Positions 1-11,399 of a stretch of DNA of 64,000 nucleotides are shown one piece after another. How positions within the stretch are numbered: position 1 is the first letter of the stretch; every line of letters starts with the position of its first letter. Under the pieces are notes generated by a model. That model saw nothing but the letters and a program-made list of their open reading frames with translations, had not been told where the DNA came from and did no database searches. The position numbers and the translations under genes were made by a program. Source of the stretch: Lunularia cruciata. Its lineage: Eukaryota > Streptophyta > Marchantiopsida > Lunulariales > Lunulariaceae. The stretch covers positions 35,650,001-35,714,000 of the forward strand of contig OX419757.1 in NCBI GenBank assembly GCA_948567375.1, given 5' to 3'.

Positions 1-1099
1 ACCATTGAGTCCATCATCTGATTCTTAATTTGATTGCAATATAAGAGATAAAAATATAAAAGATCCAGCAAGAAAAGTATGAAGGATTACTAAGAAGAAA
101 GAACTAAGAACTAAGAACTAAATGGAACAAACTCTAAATATAAACATTGCACAAGGCCTTGTTAGGTGTACCCTAGGTGAACATTAACTTTTTTGGGAAT
201 TAATCTTGCTCTTAGAGATTGAGCAATTTTATAGTTCAATGTTTAAGAGTGCTCCTTAAAACCTTATTAAGGAAGTCTATATGAAGGCTTTTGAGTAGTT
301 TATTCTAAACTTACAAAGATAATAGATATCTTCTAAAAATTCTTTTATAAATTCCTTAGCATTGTATGGAGTATCTTTTATAAGTTTCTAAATTATTAGT
401 AAATCCCATTCCATTGTCTTATCATATAAAGTATATTCTCTCTAAGTTTATAATTTATGAATAAAGCACATTCTACAATCTTGCTATGCTAATTTATAAT
501 TTTAATATAGGTAAAAAGATGAGAAGAACTGAAATATAGTACAAGGTAGAGATATAGTTAGAATTAAAAGACTCTAATTAAGTTGAGACTTTTTTTCATG
601 AGAATTTGGAGTCAAAAGATTAAGCACTTCTAACTTATCTCATCATTTTAAGAGTACGAGGATGAGTTGTTATGTACAACTAACCCTAGATAAGCATAAT
701 CCAAAACAAGCTAAAACACAAGATAAAAGTATAAATGAGAATAAAGTTTTCTACAATTGTAATGTTGACATTTTTATATAAAAATCTAATTATTTTGTGA
801 GAGTGGAGTCAAAGATGAACCTCGTGAGTCCAATATGAATATGTTTACCCCAAACTTGAACAATATGAACTTGTGTTGAATATAAGATTTAGGAGTTAGA
901 GAATGAAGACAAGAGATATTGTTGAATGTCAGTATTCACTTGATATATTAGCGAACGACAGATTTGTGTACCATAATTTAAATTGGAGTCAATACTTGAA
1001 TGCTTATATCTCTATAGTAACATAATTGTAAATCAAACAAAATTGAAGTTCAACAGGTTCTAAGAAACTTTTTACATTATTCAAGTTTAGCTTATACTC
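1..1099. other. AT-rich intergenic stretch
   Basis: I see no open frame of useful length, no repeat unit and no RNA gene here. The stretch is AT-rich with many short A and T runs. It may hold the promoter of the plus-strand gene model that begins near 1,112, but I cannot point to a convincing TATA box at a sensible distance. Confidence 0.5.
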
Positions 1100-1111
1100 G
1101 TGAATCAACTA

Positions 1112-4100
1112 ATGAGAGGAAGTAAGGCAGGGTCCTCCGACTACTCGGGCGATCTCTTCGGGAAGCTGTCCGATTCCCGTTTAAGTACCGAACCGCCAGT
1201 AATGTCCCATTCACCGGTTATTCCTGAGCGGTTTCCGCTTTTCTCTCGAAACACACCTGTTTCTTTCCCGACAGAACCTAGCTGGTCAAAGAAAACACGT
1301 AAAATGTGCCGGAGCGAGAATAGTACTTGCCGGTCGGGATCTTCCAGTACACCCCTGCCCTTCGAAAGGGGTAGCAGCTACTTCACTCCAGAGCGCCAGG
1401 CTGAGACCCTGCCAATTCGGAAGCACGAAAGCAGCAATAGGGATAGAAAGAAGGGGTGGAAGAATTGGTCTCTGTTGTTTGCTGGATCTGTGTGGAATAT
1501 TTCCTCTCGAACTGATGGCTCTTTCATCATGGCAAGAAGACGAAGATTTCCCGCTCGAATTAAGATGGACAGAATTTGATAGATCATGTTAGAATTGATT
1601 CAAGCAGTTGGAGAAATTGCGGGGTCGATCGACCGTTTGGCACCAAGTAAGATCAAAGAGCGCGAAATTGTTGTGGTTATCGATGTTCATGTGATGGTCT
1701 TGCATGTAGGCTCAGGCCTGGTGGGGCATTGAGCGTGGTGGTTTATTTTGGACATCTTCAGAAGATGATCACTCGACGAAACTTGGCAGAGCAGCTGAGA
1801 GATTATCAACTACGATCCGAGCGGGATTGGTCATCTCTGTCTTTCTGGTCCTCCAACAAGAGGTGAGTTTCGCATTTCTTTATTATGGACGTATATTTTG
1901 CTTTGGATAGATTGCTATTTGGTTATGGTTTTTTATCAAGATGAACTTGAAATTACCGCTCTTTGTTCCTAGGGTTAGTTTGAAGTTCCATTTGTCAAGT
2001 TTCAATGTTCCTTCTGGAGTGACCACCATGGACCGCAGCGCTCGAGAAAAGAATTTAATCTAATTTAGTTGAATGATGTTACTATGAGCTCTAGGGTAGG
2101 TTTGCGTCGAAGAGGTGGAGTAGCTTCCCCACCTGCTGGCTGTTGGATGCTTGGGTCCGTTTCTCCACATTATAACGTACTGAGACGTATAATACCCTGC
2201 TTTATGTCTGCACAACAGAAACCTGTTTGCACTTAAAACAAAGAGAACTAATGAAGCTGAAATTGGGGCACTCCGGGGCCACTAGCAGGGCATTACGTGT
2301 TAGACTGTTTACTTCCAGTCTACATATCTGATTACTACCCCTCAAGTTGGTGTGTAACCTCTCCTCTACCAGCCGACAGCAGCCAAATAAAAGGGCTATG
2401 TCTCCGTTGTGGAAGATTTATCGTGTTCACTGTCAACCGGGGTCTTGTTGTAGAGGGTATACTTGTGATGATCATCCTCAATTTTAGGAATTTTTCTAGG
2501 AATTTCATGCTTTGATACGTTGATCCTTTCGAAGTGTAGTAGCTTCAAAAAGGTTATGTTTCTTCCATTTTTTCAAGCGTCATCAACTTTGCCTCCCTAG
2601 AGAGGCTTTCAGTATGATTCATTACTGCTGTTAACTGTGGAAAACTGCGGTGAGAAATATTGTAGTGTCTTGGTATTAGATCAAGTGAGCTGACTTCCAA
2701 CCCAACAGTGTACCACAGGTAGGTTCAACCTTATCAGCTATGAAATATGTAAGCCAACAGACTTCACGCTCAGTTGCTTTGGATTATCATCTGACTTCAT
2801 CATCGTTGCTCTTGAGTTGTTTTGCTCATGAGGAAACATATTCCTAAGTGGTCTTCTTAGGGAACGCCACTCAGGAAGCTTAACCCAAGTATACACCTCC
2901 GATCACTCACAGTGATCGGATACATTAATCTTTAGTCATGAGGGAAATTCACCAATCATCTACTCAGCAATCTGATCCTTAGTCTTGAGGGAGAAATTCA
3001 CCAATCATTTACTCAGAAATCTGACAGGAGGTGACTGTGGAGTTGGCTCACTGATCCGGTTTCTTACCTTAATTCAAAGTGTTCAGTTGCTCTTTTCTCT
3101 TTCCTTTGATGACTAACATGGAGCAATCACAACCGAGTTCCGTTTTCTCTGCTCCACCGCTGTGTTCCTGGTTAACGTGAATAAGGCTAATAGATCGTGG
3201 TCAGTTCTGAACAAGGCTCAATTTCTCTGTCAATGTCTCAGTTACTCGGCGGATATTGCTTGTGGATCTGCTTATACCGTTTCTTTTAAGATTTTTCTGT
3301 CGTAGTGCTATAGAGCTGACAGAACGATGATAGCAGTTATGTGATACCCAAATTGTGTGTTGTAGTGTTGGCGGGCCCTCTTGCTGCCACAGAGTTTGCA
3401 GGAGTTAATTCCATTCCTCATACAATCGCTCCTGGGACGTCTAAATGATTCTCCATTTGGACTGTTATGCTATTTATGTACTATACAGTAATACTATGAT
3501 GATATAATAACGTTATGCTGTTTCTCAAGGTTACACTTGCTCGCAGTAACCCTGTACTGCAGGTACTATATGTATTGCACCTTAGATAACCATCAAAGTA
3601 ACTATCAAAGGCACCATGCTATTAATCACTGTATGCAGACATATGCATGCTTACCTCTCTATGTTACTGACGGCTATACAGGTTTTTCTACATGTTACTG
3701 TCAAATGTCAGAGTCAGTCCGATCAGACGTGGGTATGGACCTGAGTTGTTTACAAGGGGTTGTATATTCCACTATTCAATATGTGAAAACCAAATTTTTC
3801 TGGAGTTTTCGGACCTGGGCTTACAGCGGGACTCACAACCTCAGCAGAAGTTCTGTTTTTCAAATCTTTCTGCTTGCCTGTCCTTATATTACTTCGATCC
3901 TGCTTTTTAGTCAAGTATTTATAGGAGTAGCTCGATTTTCTAACTGTAAGTACGTACTAGCAAAAGAAAGTAGGAATTGTACATATAGAGCTTGGTTCCC
4001 TCCTCCCATCACATTGACGGTACTTATTTCATGAACTAAGCTAGTTGAATCCGTCTACTTTACTTCGAAGGGGCCCTAATCTGCCATCAGGAAATATTAA

Positions 4101-5123
4101 TGCAAAGCCAGTCATGATGTGCTGTGTGCAACCATCCAATCGGTCTACTACGCCCAGTCGCGCATCTGTATCCCAGAATAACACAACCTCCAGAAACTGC
4201 ACAAATGTGGGCTGAACGATTTCAAGGGAGATATGGGGACATCCTAACTCAAGTGGTGGTGTTAAGTCCGCAGTCGAGAAGCTACTCGGCTTGAAAACAG
4301 ATTAATCAAATAGGCCAAAATGTATCAGTGTTCAAGCTCGGCCGAACCATTTGTACCAATCCAGAGCCTCTGCTCTTCTCTCTAGTTCGTTTTTCGGATG
4401 AATGTTATGGTGTGGCTGAATGTACTGACAGCTTGTTTATATCCTCCTTGTTCTTCCTTGAGTAGAGGAAAAGGAACCGCCATGTACAGTCCTGTGCGGT
4501 TACTATGCGAGGGAGTCTCCTTCTCACTGGGTTACTTTACGCATCCCCTTTTCTAACGCATCTCATATACGGCACCGTACATTCAGTTCATGACATGTGA
4601 CATCTAAGGGACTAATTTTACATCGCATCTGAAAATATCCGTTGTAGCGTGTGAACACCGTCTGTCAGTCAACTGTTGATGAGCCTATGTCGAACAACAT
4701 CCCCACGCTATTGCACGTGATTGACTTTCTTATCCAGTAGACCATTTCAAAGCTGTGCCCTACTACGAATTTGATACAGTTATGATCTCGTTTGGATTTT
4801 GTTACCAAGTTCCTTGGTGTGCTTCGTAGGGTAGGCAAGTTATAGTAGTTAGCATTGTGTCAATCTGAGGACCAAAACCACGTCAATGTAGCAATATAAT
4901 CTGATTTCTTAAACGTCGTCGCAGATCTGACGGGAGCTCAGCGGGCAGTCGATGGGGCATTTTCACCATCCTTTTCCTTATCGCCACAGGCAGTGTTCTT
5001 TACTTCTTCAGAGACATCAGACTATCGCTTACCCTCCTGGCTATCGCTATTGCACTGCTTACGTGCTTCAAAGCACTCCGAAGCAGACTAGCTAAGGGAA
5101 GACAACGAAGACTGCTACCTTAA
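1112..5123 (+). CDS. Unrecognised small membrane protein, four-exon model
   Basis: Model: exons 1,112-1,489, 1,573-1,646, 1,710-1,862 and 4,925-5,123, giving 267 residues. The last three exons are the better supported. The intron at 1,647-1,709 (GTAAGA...TAG, 63 bp) and the 3-kb intron at 1,863-4,924 (GTGAGT...CGCAG) both join in frame; the second splits a codon AG/A. Exon 3 encodes a polar, Arg-rich stretch including RRNLAEQLRDYQLRSERDW. Exon 4 encodes two hydrophobic segments (about GIFTILFLIATGSVLYFF and LSLTLLAIAIALLTCF) separated by a short charged turn, and ends in a basic tail before TAA at 5,121. This suggests a membrane-anchored protein with a cytosolic basic end. Exon 1 is Ser/Pro/Arg-rich and looks disordered; its donor (GTGTGG) and the next acceptor are weak, so the N-terminus is uncertain. 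I do not recognise the family. Confidence 0.5.
1863..4924 (+). other. Long last intron of the membrane-protein model
   Basis: The 3-kb interval between donor GTGAGT at 1,863 and the acceptor ending at 4,924 contains several stop-free runs. The longest (3,537-4,034) has no in-frame ATG near its start and a Cys/Tyr-rich translation unlike a known family. A 58-codon run at 4,118-4,294 reads more like protein (residues around PPETAQMWAERFQGRYGD) and could be a missed exon or a decayed gene piece. I find no transposon ends. Confidence 0.3.
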
Positions 5124-7080
5124 GTACGAGAGTGTCCGCACAAATTCTTATAAGATCAAGATCTAAGTTAATCAAGTCCGCTAAACCTCAGCTGCTCATT
5201 TCGGCTGCTTATTTAGATGAGCTGTCGAACCCGACCTATTCGACCGTACTGATATAAGTATAGTGAAAGCACTTCCTGATTTTTGCAGGTCCTTCTCCAG
5301 AATACACTTCTAGATTCGTCTCTTTTAAAACATTCAGGTAATGATACAGGACTTCGTTAGCGTTCAAGATAAGCATCTGAGGAAGAAACATATGGAGTGG
5401 GGTTGCATCTGATCTTTAACCCTGGTCCCCCTTTTGTAAATGATATCAAAGCATTGTCCATTTCACAGCGGAGTTTGAGGGAAAGAAAGTCCTTTGCTTA
5501 TCTGAGGTTCTTCCTTTCTCTACTGGTCCGCGAAGCACGTAATCGACTGGAATTTGAGAACTTCTGGGCCAACGTGGTATGCACAAAGGATCATATCAAG
5601 GAGATTATTATCTGTTTGGAGTGCTGGCGGAAGCAATGATTTTACTCTTGATAGAGGTATGGGTGGTATGCGACTGTCCTCTTCAGAACAACGATTGTCC
5701 TATCTTCTTAATTGGCAGTACTTCTGCATGCAGTTGAGAAAAGGAAGAGCAGTACAAGCATGAAATAGAACGGAGTATGACCGGCACGAGAATGTTTCGT
5801 GATTCATCACTTTAGAATCATCATGTGTTTCAGGTTTTATTGCGTTGGCCGTGTGTTGAATACCTCAGTTTAGAACTTTACTTGGCGAGGGTCTTCATAG
5901 TGGAGATAATAGGCATTACACATCATTAATCTACTTGGCTTTTGGAAAGAGAAAGCCCGTACTGCCAGAAATCCATCCCATTCACGTTGAAGGTACACTT
6001 CGGTACAGCCTTCCGCTGCGAGTGAAACCTCTTAAATGTCCACATGGTGGACAGATGTCGCCTACTTCCTGTGAGAATGGCTCTTGGAAGGAAAAGAGAA
6101 CAGTGCGCCGCACTGGTGTGACTTCTGCCGCATGGTAAACGGACGTGCAAGATGAAAGGATATGGAAACCAACGTATCGCTCTTCAATCACTTGAGGACA
6201 ATGTGGTTTGCTGGGAACCCGGGTTGAAGTGGAGGTAACCGATTGACTGGAAGACTGACTGGGAAAGAAAGAAAAGAAAGCGGCATGTAATTTTACCGAT
6301 CTCGGCAGGTTTTTGGATGTGCAACTTCGCCGCATCTGGCTGTGGGGATACACATCGCGTTCTTGCGGAAAACCGTAAGTACTATCGCTGTGCAGTCGAG
6401 GCTTCGGTCATTGTTGAACACTCGACGGAGTCGCCTACTGGCCACGGCATAATGCGCACTAACAATTGCATTTGTAAATGCCTTTATCCTTTGCCAAAGG
6501 CACAAAATTTTTTATATTCGTTGAGAAGGAGTACCAGGAGCATGCTTTGAACGAGTACCAGGACCATGTATGCATTTCTGAACGTCGTCGGGGCATTCGT
6601 CATTGCGTGGAGTTGATTTAAGCTGATCCAATTTGCTCTTGATTTGCCTCTTCATCAACTGATCCAGGTTGGTCCCGATAGACTGACACTGGCAAGGTAC
6701 TCGTCGAACATTTTGGGACGATCTCTGAGATATCAGAGGCTGTCAGTACTGATGTATTCGAGAATCTGAGATGGTCACGCTTTTCTGATGTTAAGCTCCT
6801 TCCTGACGTGCCTTTGCGTACTGGAGGTTGTTTTCTCGATCCCGTCTCGATCCTCCCGTAGAGAAGGGATGCGCCATGTGGACATGAGACTGTGGGACCT
6901 TGTTATCAACTTCTTGTCGTGGGTGTCTCGGATGGTCGCCGCGTACAGTCGACTCTGGATAAGTGGAATGCCTCGTTTCCGCCCTGGAGATTGCAGTTAT
7001 GAAGGATTTGAAGTTATCCAAACTGTGCAAACATTTTACAAGTTCAGAACTTCAATAAACTGCACATATTGAGAGTTAGC
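5124..7080 (+). other. Downstream region with unassigned exon-like pieces
   Basis: Several short segments have splice-like borders, for example 5,289-5,337 between TTTTTGCAG and GTAATG, 5,469-5,577 ending before GTATGC, and 6,309-6,373 ending before GTAAGT. They do not join into one reading frame by my reading. Open frames at 5,397-5,639, 5,935-6,138 and 6,788-7,072 carry Arg- and Leu-rich translations that match no family I know. The region could be a spliced 3' untranslated region of the upstream model, a second decayed gene or a noncoding transcript. Confidence 0.25.
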
Positions 7081-7158
7081 ACACGGATTAAGTGCATTTC
7101 TAGTGAAAGTTACATCTATTCGGAGTAGGAGATGTTCATGTAGGGTTGGTTTTGACAT

Positions 7159-7186
7159 AAGTCAACTGTAGTTATATAGTTGACTT
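7159..7186. other. Short perfect inverted repeat
   Basis: AAGTCAACT at 7,159-7,167 is the exact reverse complement of AGTTGACTT at 7,178-7,186, with 10 bases between. The arms carry TTGAC/GTCAA cores (W-box type), so this could be a binding site for WRKY-like factors, but a chance palindrome is as likely. Confidence 0.3.
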
Positions 7187-7215
7187 CTCTAAAGCTTAGT
7201 GCTCTCATCATTACT

Positions 7216-7304
7216 TTCAGGTTACAGGGTTTAGGGTTTTAGACATCCCGTGGTTTAGACAGGTTTCAGGTTACAGGGTGTTACAGGTTTTAGACATCCC
7301 GTGG
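7216..7304 (+). repeat. Two-copy direct repeat with a telomere-like core
   Basis: Copies at 7,216-7,253 and 7,265-7,304 both begin TTCAGGTTACAGGGT and end TTTTAGACATCCCGTGG. The first also contains TTTAGGG, the plant telomere heptamer, once; the second has GTTACAGG in its place. The period is about 49 bp. Confidence 0.75.
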
Positions 7305-7740
7305 ACACGAGATGAAGGAAATTCGTTAAAAGAATGTGCATTTTAAATTGTTTTACCTCGAGTTAATTGTTTCCCCAAAGGTAACATGTGAATATTTTCA
7401 AAGAATAAGCTTCCAGAATCATCACAACTAACCATTTACAAGCACTAGAGTACTTTCTTTATACCTTGATGAAGCGATACTTTTCCTTGAGGGTGCTATC
7501 TTTTTCTTTATTGAACCATGGCATGTACCACATAGAACTATGCATGAATGATAACAAGAGCATGGTCAAATGTTACCTATGGTACAGGAGTTAATGTTAT
7601 ATCACCCAATCACAATCGGCCACCCTCAAAAACTCATTGAGGGGTAAAATGAAGTTCCTAAATGATAATCTTAATTCTTATTTATTAATATCTGAAGCGA
7701 ATATCTAATTATATCAATAGTATCAAATTTAGTTCTGGAA

Positions 7741-8110
7741 CAACAACTTGATAGTATGATTATGTACTTGAGGTAAGAGTACATATTATAATCTTATTTG
7801 TAACTGCTTGAATTCAATAAAGTTATTTAACCATGACTTGAAAGTATGACTATTGACATGAGAAATATTCAGAAGGTTTGAGGACATATTCACGTGATAA
7901 TACCACGGGGGCAAAGTGACCTTCCAAGTCAAGTAACACTTTACTATCTTGAGTAAAGTTATTTAACCTTGACTTGATGGTACGATTGTTTAGTCGAGAT
8001 AATATCGAGAAGACAATCGGTAATCCTACTTGTCACCAATTGAACTAACCAAAGTTATTTAACCATAACATAATGTTACAATTATTGACTTGAGATGAGA
8101 TTGAGAAGGT
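7741..8110 (+). repeat. Degenerate tandem repeat, about four copies
   Basis: The motif AGTTATTTAACC starts at 7,821, 7,957 and 8,053, each time followed by a variant of ACTTGAAAGTATGACTATTG and an AG-rich stretch with GAGAAG. A fourth, partial copy lacking the first motif starts near 7,746. Spacing is irregular (136 and 96 bp), so this is an old array with indels. There is no coding potential. Confidence 0.6.
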
Positions 8111-8681
8111 CTGAGGAGCAAATCACATGATCTACACTTACGGAGTTCAACTTCTGAAATCAGTTTCAAAAGAAGTTTCACAATCAAGGAGTAAGATAAC
8201 TACCAAATCAGTGTAGTATAAGTCCCTTGACTCTGAAATGGTAAGTACATTTCTTACGAATAAAGTGCACTTGAATGTAAATGTTCTCTCTCCTTCCTTC
8301 AATTGTAAATTTTTCTAGTAGTTTATCTTTTGAACTACTCCGGACCACTAACAATAAAAATTAAAGAGAGTCGACTGTTTATGGCTACGTTTGTGTATAT
8401 TATGAGTGTAGCTTTTCAAAACTTTCAAAACTTATGAAGGATGTATATGATGAAATAAATGGTCTGTGTTGGAAATGTCGTCGAGATTATATTGTACTTC
8501 CGAAGAATGCAATAACTGCAATCACTCGCATATAATTGCTCGTTCTCTCGAAATCCATAGCACTCACGCGAGTTGCAGTTCTCGAGAGTCGACAGTATAG
8601 TTGTCGGAATTCACACTCTTTCTACCTTCAGTAAGTATTGGCGCATCTTTTGGACGAAAGAAAGGAAGCGCTCCGGGTAAC

Positions 8682-9086
8682 ATGATCCCACCTGACATCA
8701 TGCATCGAGTCAATGAAAGTCTTAGCGCGTACTCCAGTCTGCGCATGTTGCTGCTCCATACATTCGCGTCTCTGTGTGCTGCAAAGCACATGGAATGCTT
8801 CCCCGGGATCAACGAGAGATATACTGTACTCCTGCACATGTTTCAAAACACCCTTGCGAGCGACTTGAGCGTCAAAGTTAAATGTTTGAAAGAGCTACCC
8901 CTGAGACATTCTGTGGAACAGCGTTATGAGCTTTTACTCCGTCTTAAAGACACTGTTCAAATTGGGATCCGAACTTTCACCGGTCTGAAGCTCGAGTTCT
9001 ATTCTCCAAATTTCTCGTTTCTCGGTATCCCATATCCATTTCCTCGGCAGTCACCATCGCCGGGTGTTATTCTTCGGCAAACTTAA
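8682..9086 (+). CDS. Hypothetical protein, unrecognised
   Basis: This is an open frame of 134 residues from the ATG at 8,682; the frame is open back to 8,601 without another ATG. The translation has a leucine-rich, mostly helical-looking middle (around residues 10-90) and a Pro/Phe/Ser-rich end. I recognise no domain. A stop-free run this long is above expectation for this base composition, but an exon with unseen splice sites or a chance frame are both possible. The downstream frame at 9,316-9,513 could belong to the same locus. Confidence 0.3.
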   Translation: MIPPDIMHRVNESLSAYSSLRMLLLHTFASLCAAKHMECFPGINERYTVLLHMFQNTLASDLSVKVKCLKELPLRHSVEQRYELLLRLKDTVQIGIRTFTGLKLEFYSPNFSFLGIPYPFPRQSPSPGVILRQT

Positions 9087-9277
9087 ATGCACAAACGAGA
9101 AACTAGCCGGTGATCATCTGGGTTTCATCATGACAAGACGGAACGAGTTCAGCACGACAAATACGACAGTAGCATACAAACTAAATGTTCATATCTCATG
9201 CTACCGTTTGTAATCGAAGTCCAGAAGCAACTTGGAGTTGCTTTGAAGTTGGGAAGTGCTTTGAGCGTCGAGACAAA

Positions 9278-9370
9278 ATCGACGACTATGAAAGGGAGTT
9301 TAAGCACGAGATGATATGCAATCGACGACTATGATGTGCATCAGGAGTTTAAGCACGGGATGTGCAATCG
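9278..9370 (+). repeat. 43-bp direct duplication inside an open region
   Basis: ATCGACGACTATGA followed by GGAGTTTAAGCACG and then ATGCAATCG occurs at 9,278-9,320 and again at 9,321-9,370. In one frame both copies read Ile-Asp-Asp-Tyr and then Glu-Phe-Lys-His, so the duplication keeps a peptide motif, though with an offset between copies. Confidence 0.7.
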
Positions 9371-9513
9371 TTTGCAAGCGATTCCGCAAGAGACTTGCAC
9401 AGTTGGAGGTAACGGGAGAAAAAGCGAGCGCTTCATGGGAAGACCCCATCAAGCTATACAATGATGAGACAAAAGAGATACAATGTGGTTTAACCTCAAT
9501 AGTCTCTGTATGA
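9316..9513 (+). CDS. Small hypothetical ORF, unrecognised
   Basis: A 65-codon ATG frame overlaps the 43-bp duplication and the partial copy of the short repeated element at 9,435-9,454. The translation is Lys/Arg-rich in the middle (KRFRKRLAQLEVTGEKASAS). No known domain is visible. Since part of it comes from a repeat shared with noncoding positions 22.9 and 43.5 kb, I doubt it is a real gene. Confidence 0.15.
   Translation: MQSTTMMCIRSLSTGCAIVCKRFRKRLAQLEVTGEKASASWEDPIKLYNDETKEIQCGLTSIVSV
9435..9454. repeat. Partial copy of the short flanked element
   Basis: ATGGGAAGACCCCATCAAGC is identical over 20 bases to 43,546-43,565 and over 16 bases to 22,899-22,914. The sequence just upstream (AAAAAGCGA) also resembles the 43.5-kb copy. 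I see no flanking direct repeat here. Confidence 0.6.
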
Positions 9514-9845
9514 GAAATCTGCACTATTGCACCAAGTAGTACTCGAGCATCCAGAGAAACCAACTATTGCACAAACTATATCCGAGAAGCATCACCTAGT
9601 GTAATTCCTCTTTTATGGATTATGCTAGCCAGTGCTTTCTATAGAGCAATGGATATACACTATCTAAAATATACTAAGATGTATAAGAGCGAAAATGATA
9701 CCCATGGCACCTAAATGTTCTCGTGCACTATGTGACAAATGTGGATGATTTTGTATCCATCACTTCATATAACTCCACAACTCAAAGAATAAAGAGGTGA
9801 CTTCGGGTCATACTCCTATATTTGGAGATCTTGTCTACTGTTGTA

Positions 9846-9885
9846 AGCCTGTCCACAGGATGAATAATCCTCCTGTGCACAGGCT
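9846..9885. other. 15-bp-arm hairpin
   Basis: AGCCTGTCCACAGGA (9,846-9,860) and TCCTGTGCACAGGCT (9,871-9,885) are reverse complements with one mismatch around a 10-base loop. It could be a foldback remnant or a structured transcript end. There is no T-tract after it. Confidence 0.55.
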
Positions 9886-10099
9886 GCATCATGCATCTGG
9901 TCCATAATCATAATCTCATGTCATTTGATAATCTCGAACCAAGTGTAGATCTACCTTGACACATGCAATCTACAAAATATATGACTACTCCCTCGAAGCA
10001 AAACGATCATGTTAGAGAAAACACCGTGATAAAAGTCTTGCTAACTAATATTTAGCAGGTCAATCTTTCACAATTTGCGCCCATTCTTGTTTCAAGTTG

Positions 10100-10760
10100 C
10101 TTCGATCAAAATTCAATACCATTCTTAAACAAGAATTATCAGTACAATTACACAATTACCTAATTACACATGCAAATAATCATTTCTTTATATTTCTGGT
10201 TATTTTCCAGAGTAATATGAATCTTGTTAGCAACTTTGCAACATGTTATTATTTTGATCGAATTTCATGTTGATGCATGTCTCCTTTCTGTCAATTAAAG
10301 GTTTATCTGATATCTTCTAAAGAAATATATTTTTGAAATAGCTTTCTGTTCCTGAATATTTCTTAATTATTCAGTAATATATCTAAGCTAGGGGCCATAA
10401 ACATCATGTAAACCCTTGCTGTTGAATTAAATTTCTAGTACACGATAAGAAATACAGATGATCCTTGTTGTTGTTGGATGATCGTAACACACGATAAGAA
10501 ATACAAATCCTTCATAAAAAAACTGATGAAGAATGTAAGAATAGAATGATAAAGGACATACTTAATATAAGTAAAAAGGAGTTGGATGGTTAATTTAGGG
10601 GCAAAATTGACTTTAGATAAGCAGAATAGGCCATTTAATTTCAATATAGTTTGACATTTTGTGTGAAATGGCATGTACTTTTTATAAATGGAGTTGTTGT
10701 ACCCGTAACCTAGTATAGCAAGTTTACACATCTCTAGTAACTTTTAATCTATGGTTATTT
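10100..10760. other. AT-rich intergenic stretch
   Basis: No convincing gene. ACACGATAAGAAATAC occurs at 10,440 and again at 10,490, a small direct duplication. The minus-strand frame at 10,435-10,731 is Leu/Ile/Phe-rich as expected from AT-rich DNA and I do not call it. Confidence 0.45.
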
Positions 10761-11019
10761 TGTCTTTTCTGATAACTTCCTCAATTTGCGCCGGTAATAC
10801 AGGGTACTTTTTGGACGGAGTGTGGCTGCCGGAAATCGAGAAATCTGACGGGAATCAAGCGTGAGAATCATCCTTCCAACAACCTGAGAGAACATCTCCA
10901 CAGTCTCGTCGATCCACGGTGCCATTACTGTACTCTCGTTGCCCTTCCATCTCCACTTTAAACGCTGAACACTTTACAACAAACATGTTTTCGCCCCATA
11001 AACACCATACGGAATAAGT

Positions 11020-11325
11020 ATGGAGGATTCACTAAAGCAGGAAGTAAAACAGGCTGATGCGTCGATGCCGATCTTGCGTAACTTCCACGATGTTTCTGCA
11101 CTGCTAGAATCCGAGACACTACTTGCGGATCTAATTATTGTTTTCTGCTTCTTCCCAAATCTTATGCTGCGTTCTTTGGACTATATTCGGCTGACTGCTT
11201 TTCCCGCTCACACTCCATTTGATCGGCAAAAATCAGACACCCAGTTCTTATCAACACCCGTTACTATGAGTGGATTGTTCTTCATCCGGAGCCCGCTCAT
11301 GAAGTCATGGAGCTGCAGATCCTAA
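11020..11325 (+). CDS. Hypothetical protein or first exon, unrecognised
   Basis: This 101-residue frame starts at an ATG with purine-rich context and reads MEDSLKQEVKQADASMPILR at the N-terminus, which looks like a real acidic, charged start. Further on, another frame (11,232-11,352) also reads like protein (RYYEWIVLHPEPAHEVMELQ), which suggests an intron or a frameshift inside the locus. I do not recognise a family. Confidence 0.3.
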   Translation: MEDSLKQEVKQADASMPILRNFHDVSALLESETLLADLIIVFCFFPNLMLRSLDYIRLTAFPAHTPFDRQKSDTQFLSTPVTMSGLFFIRSPLMKSWSCRS

Positions 11326-11399
11326 ATTTGCAACTTAAAAGTGGATGCAATGATTAAGCAAAACTATGTCCGGAAGGCCACAGTGTGAATTAGGGGTAT

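Noticed and set aside
3537-4034. 165-codon open frame in the long intron
   Set aside because: No ATG at the start, Cys/Tyr/Ser-rich random-looking translation, no domain; it overlaps a second frame of similar quality.
7159-8110. CRISPR-like array
   Set aside because: Repeats are few, diverged and irregularly spaced, and the DNA is eukaryotic.
10435-10731. 98-codon minus-strand frame
   Set aside because: Composition is what AT-rich DNA gives by chance; no promoter, splice or motif support.
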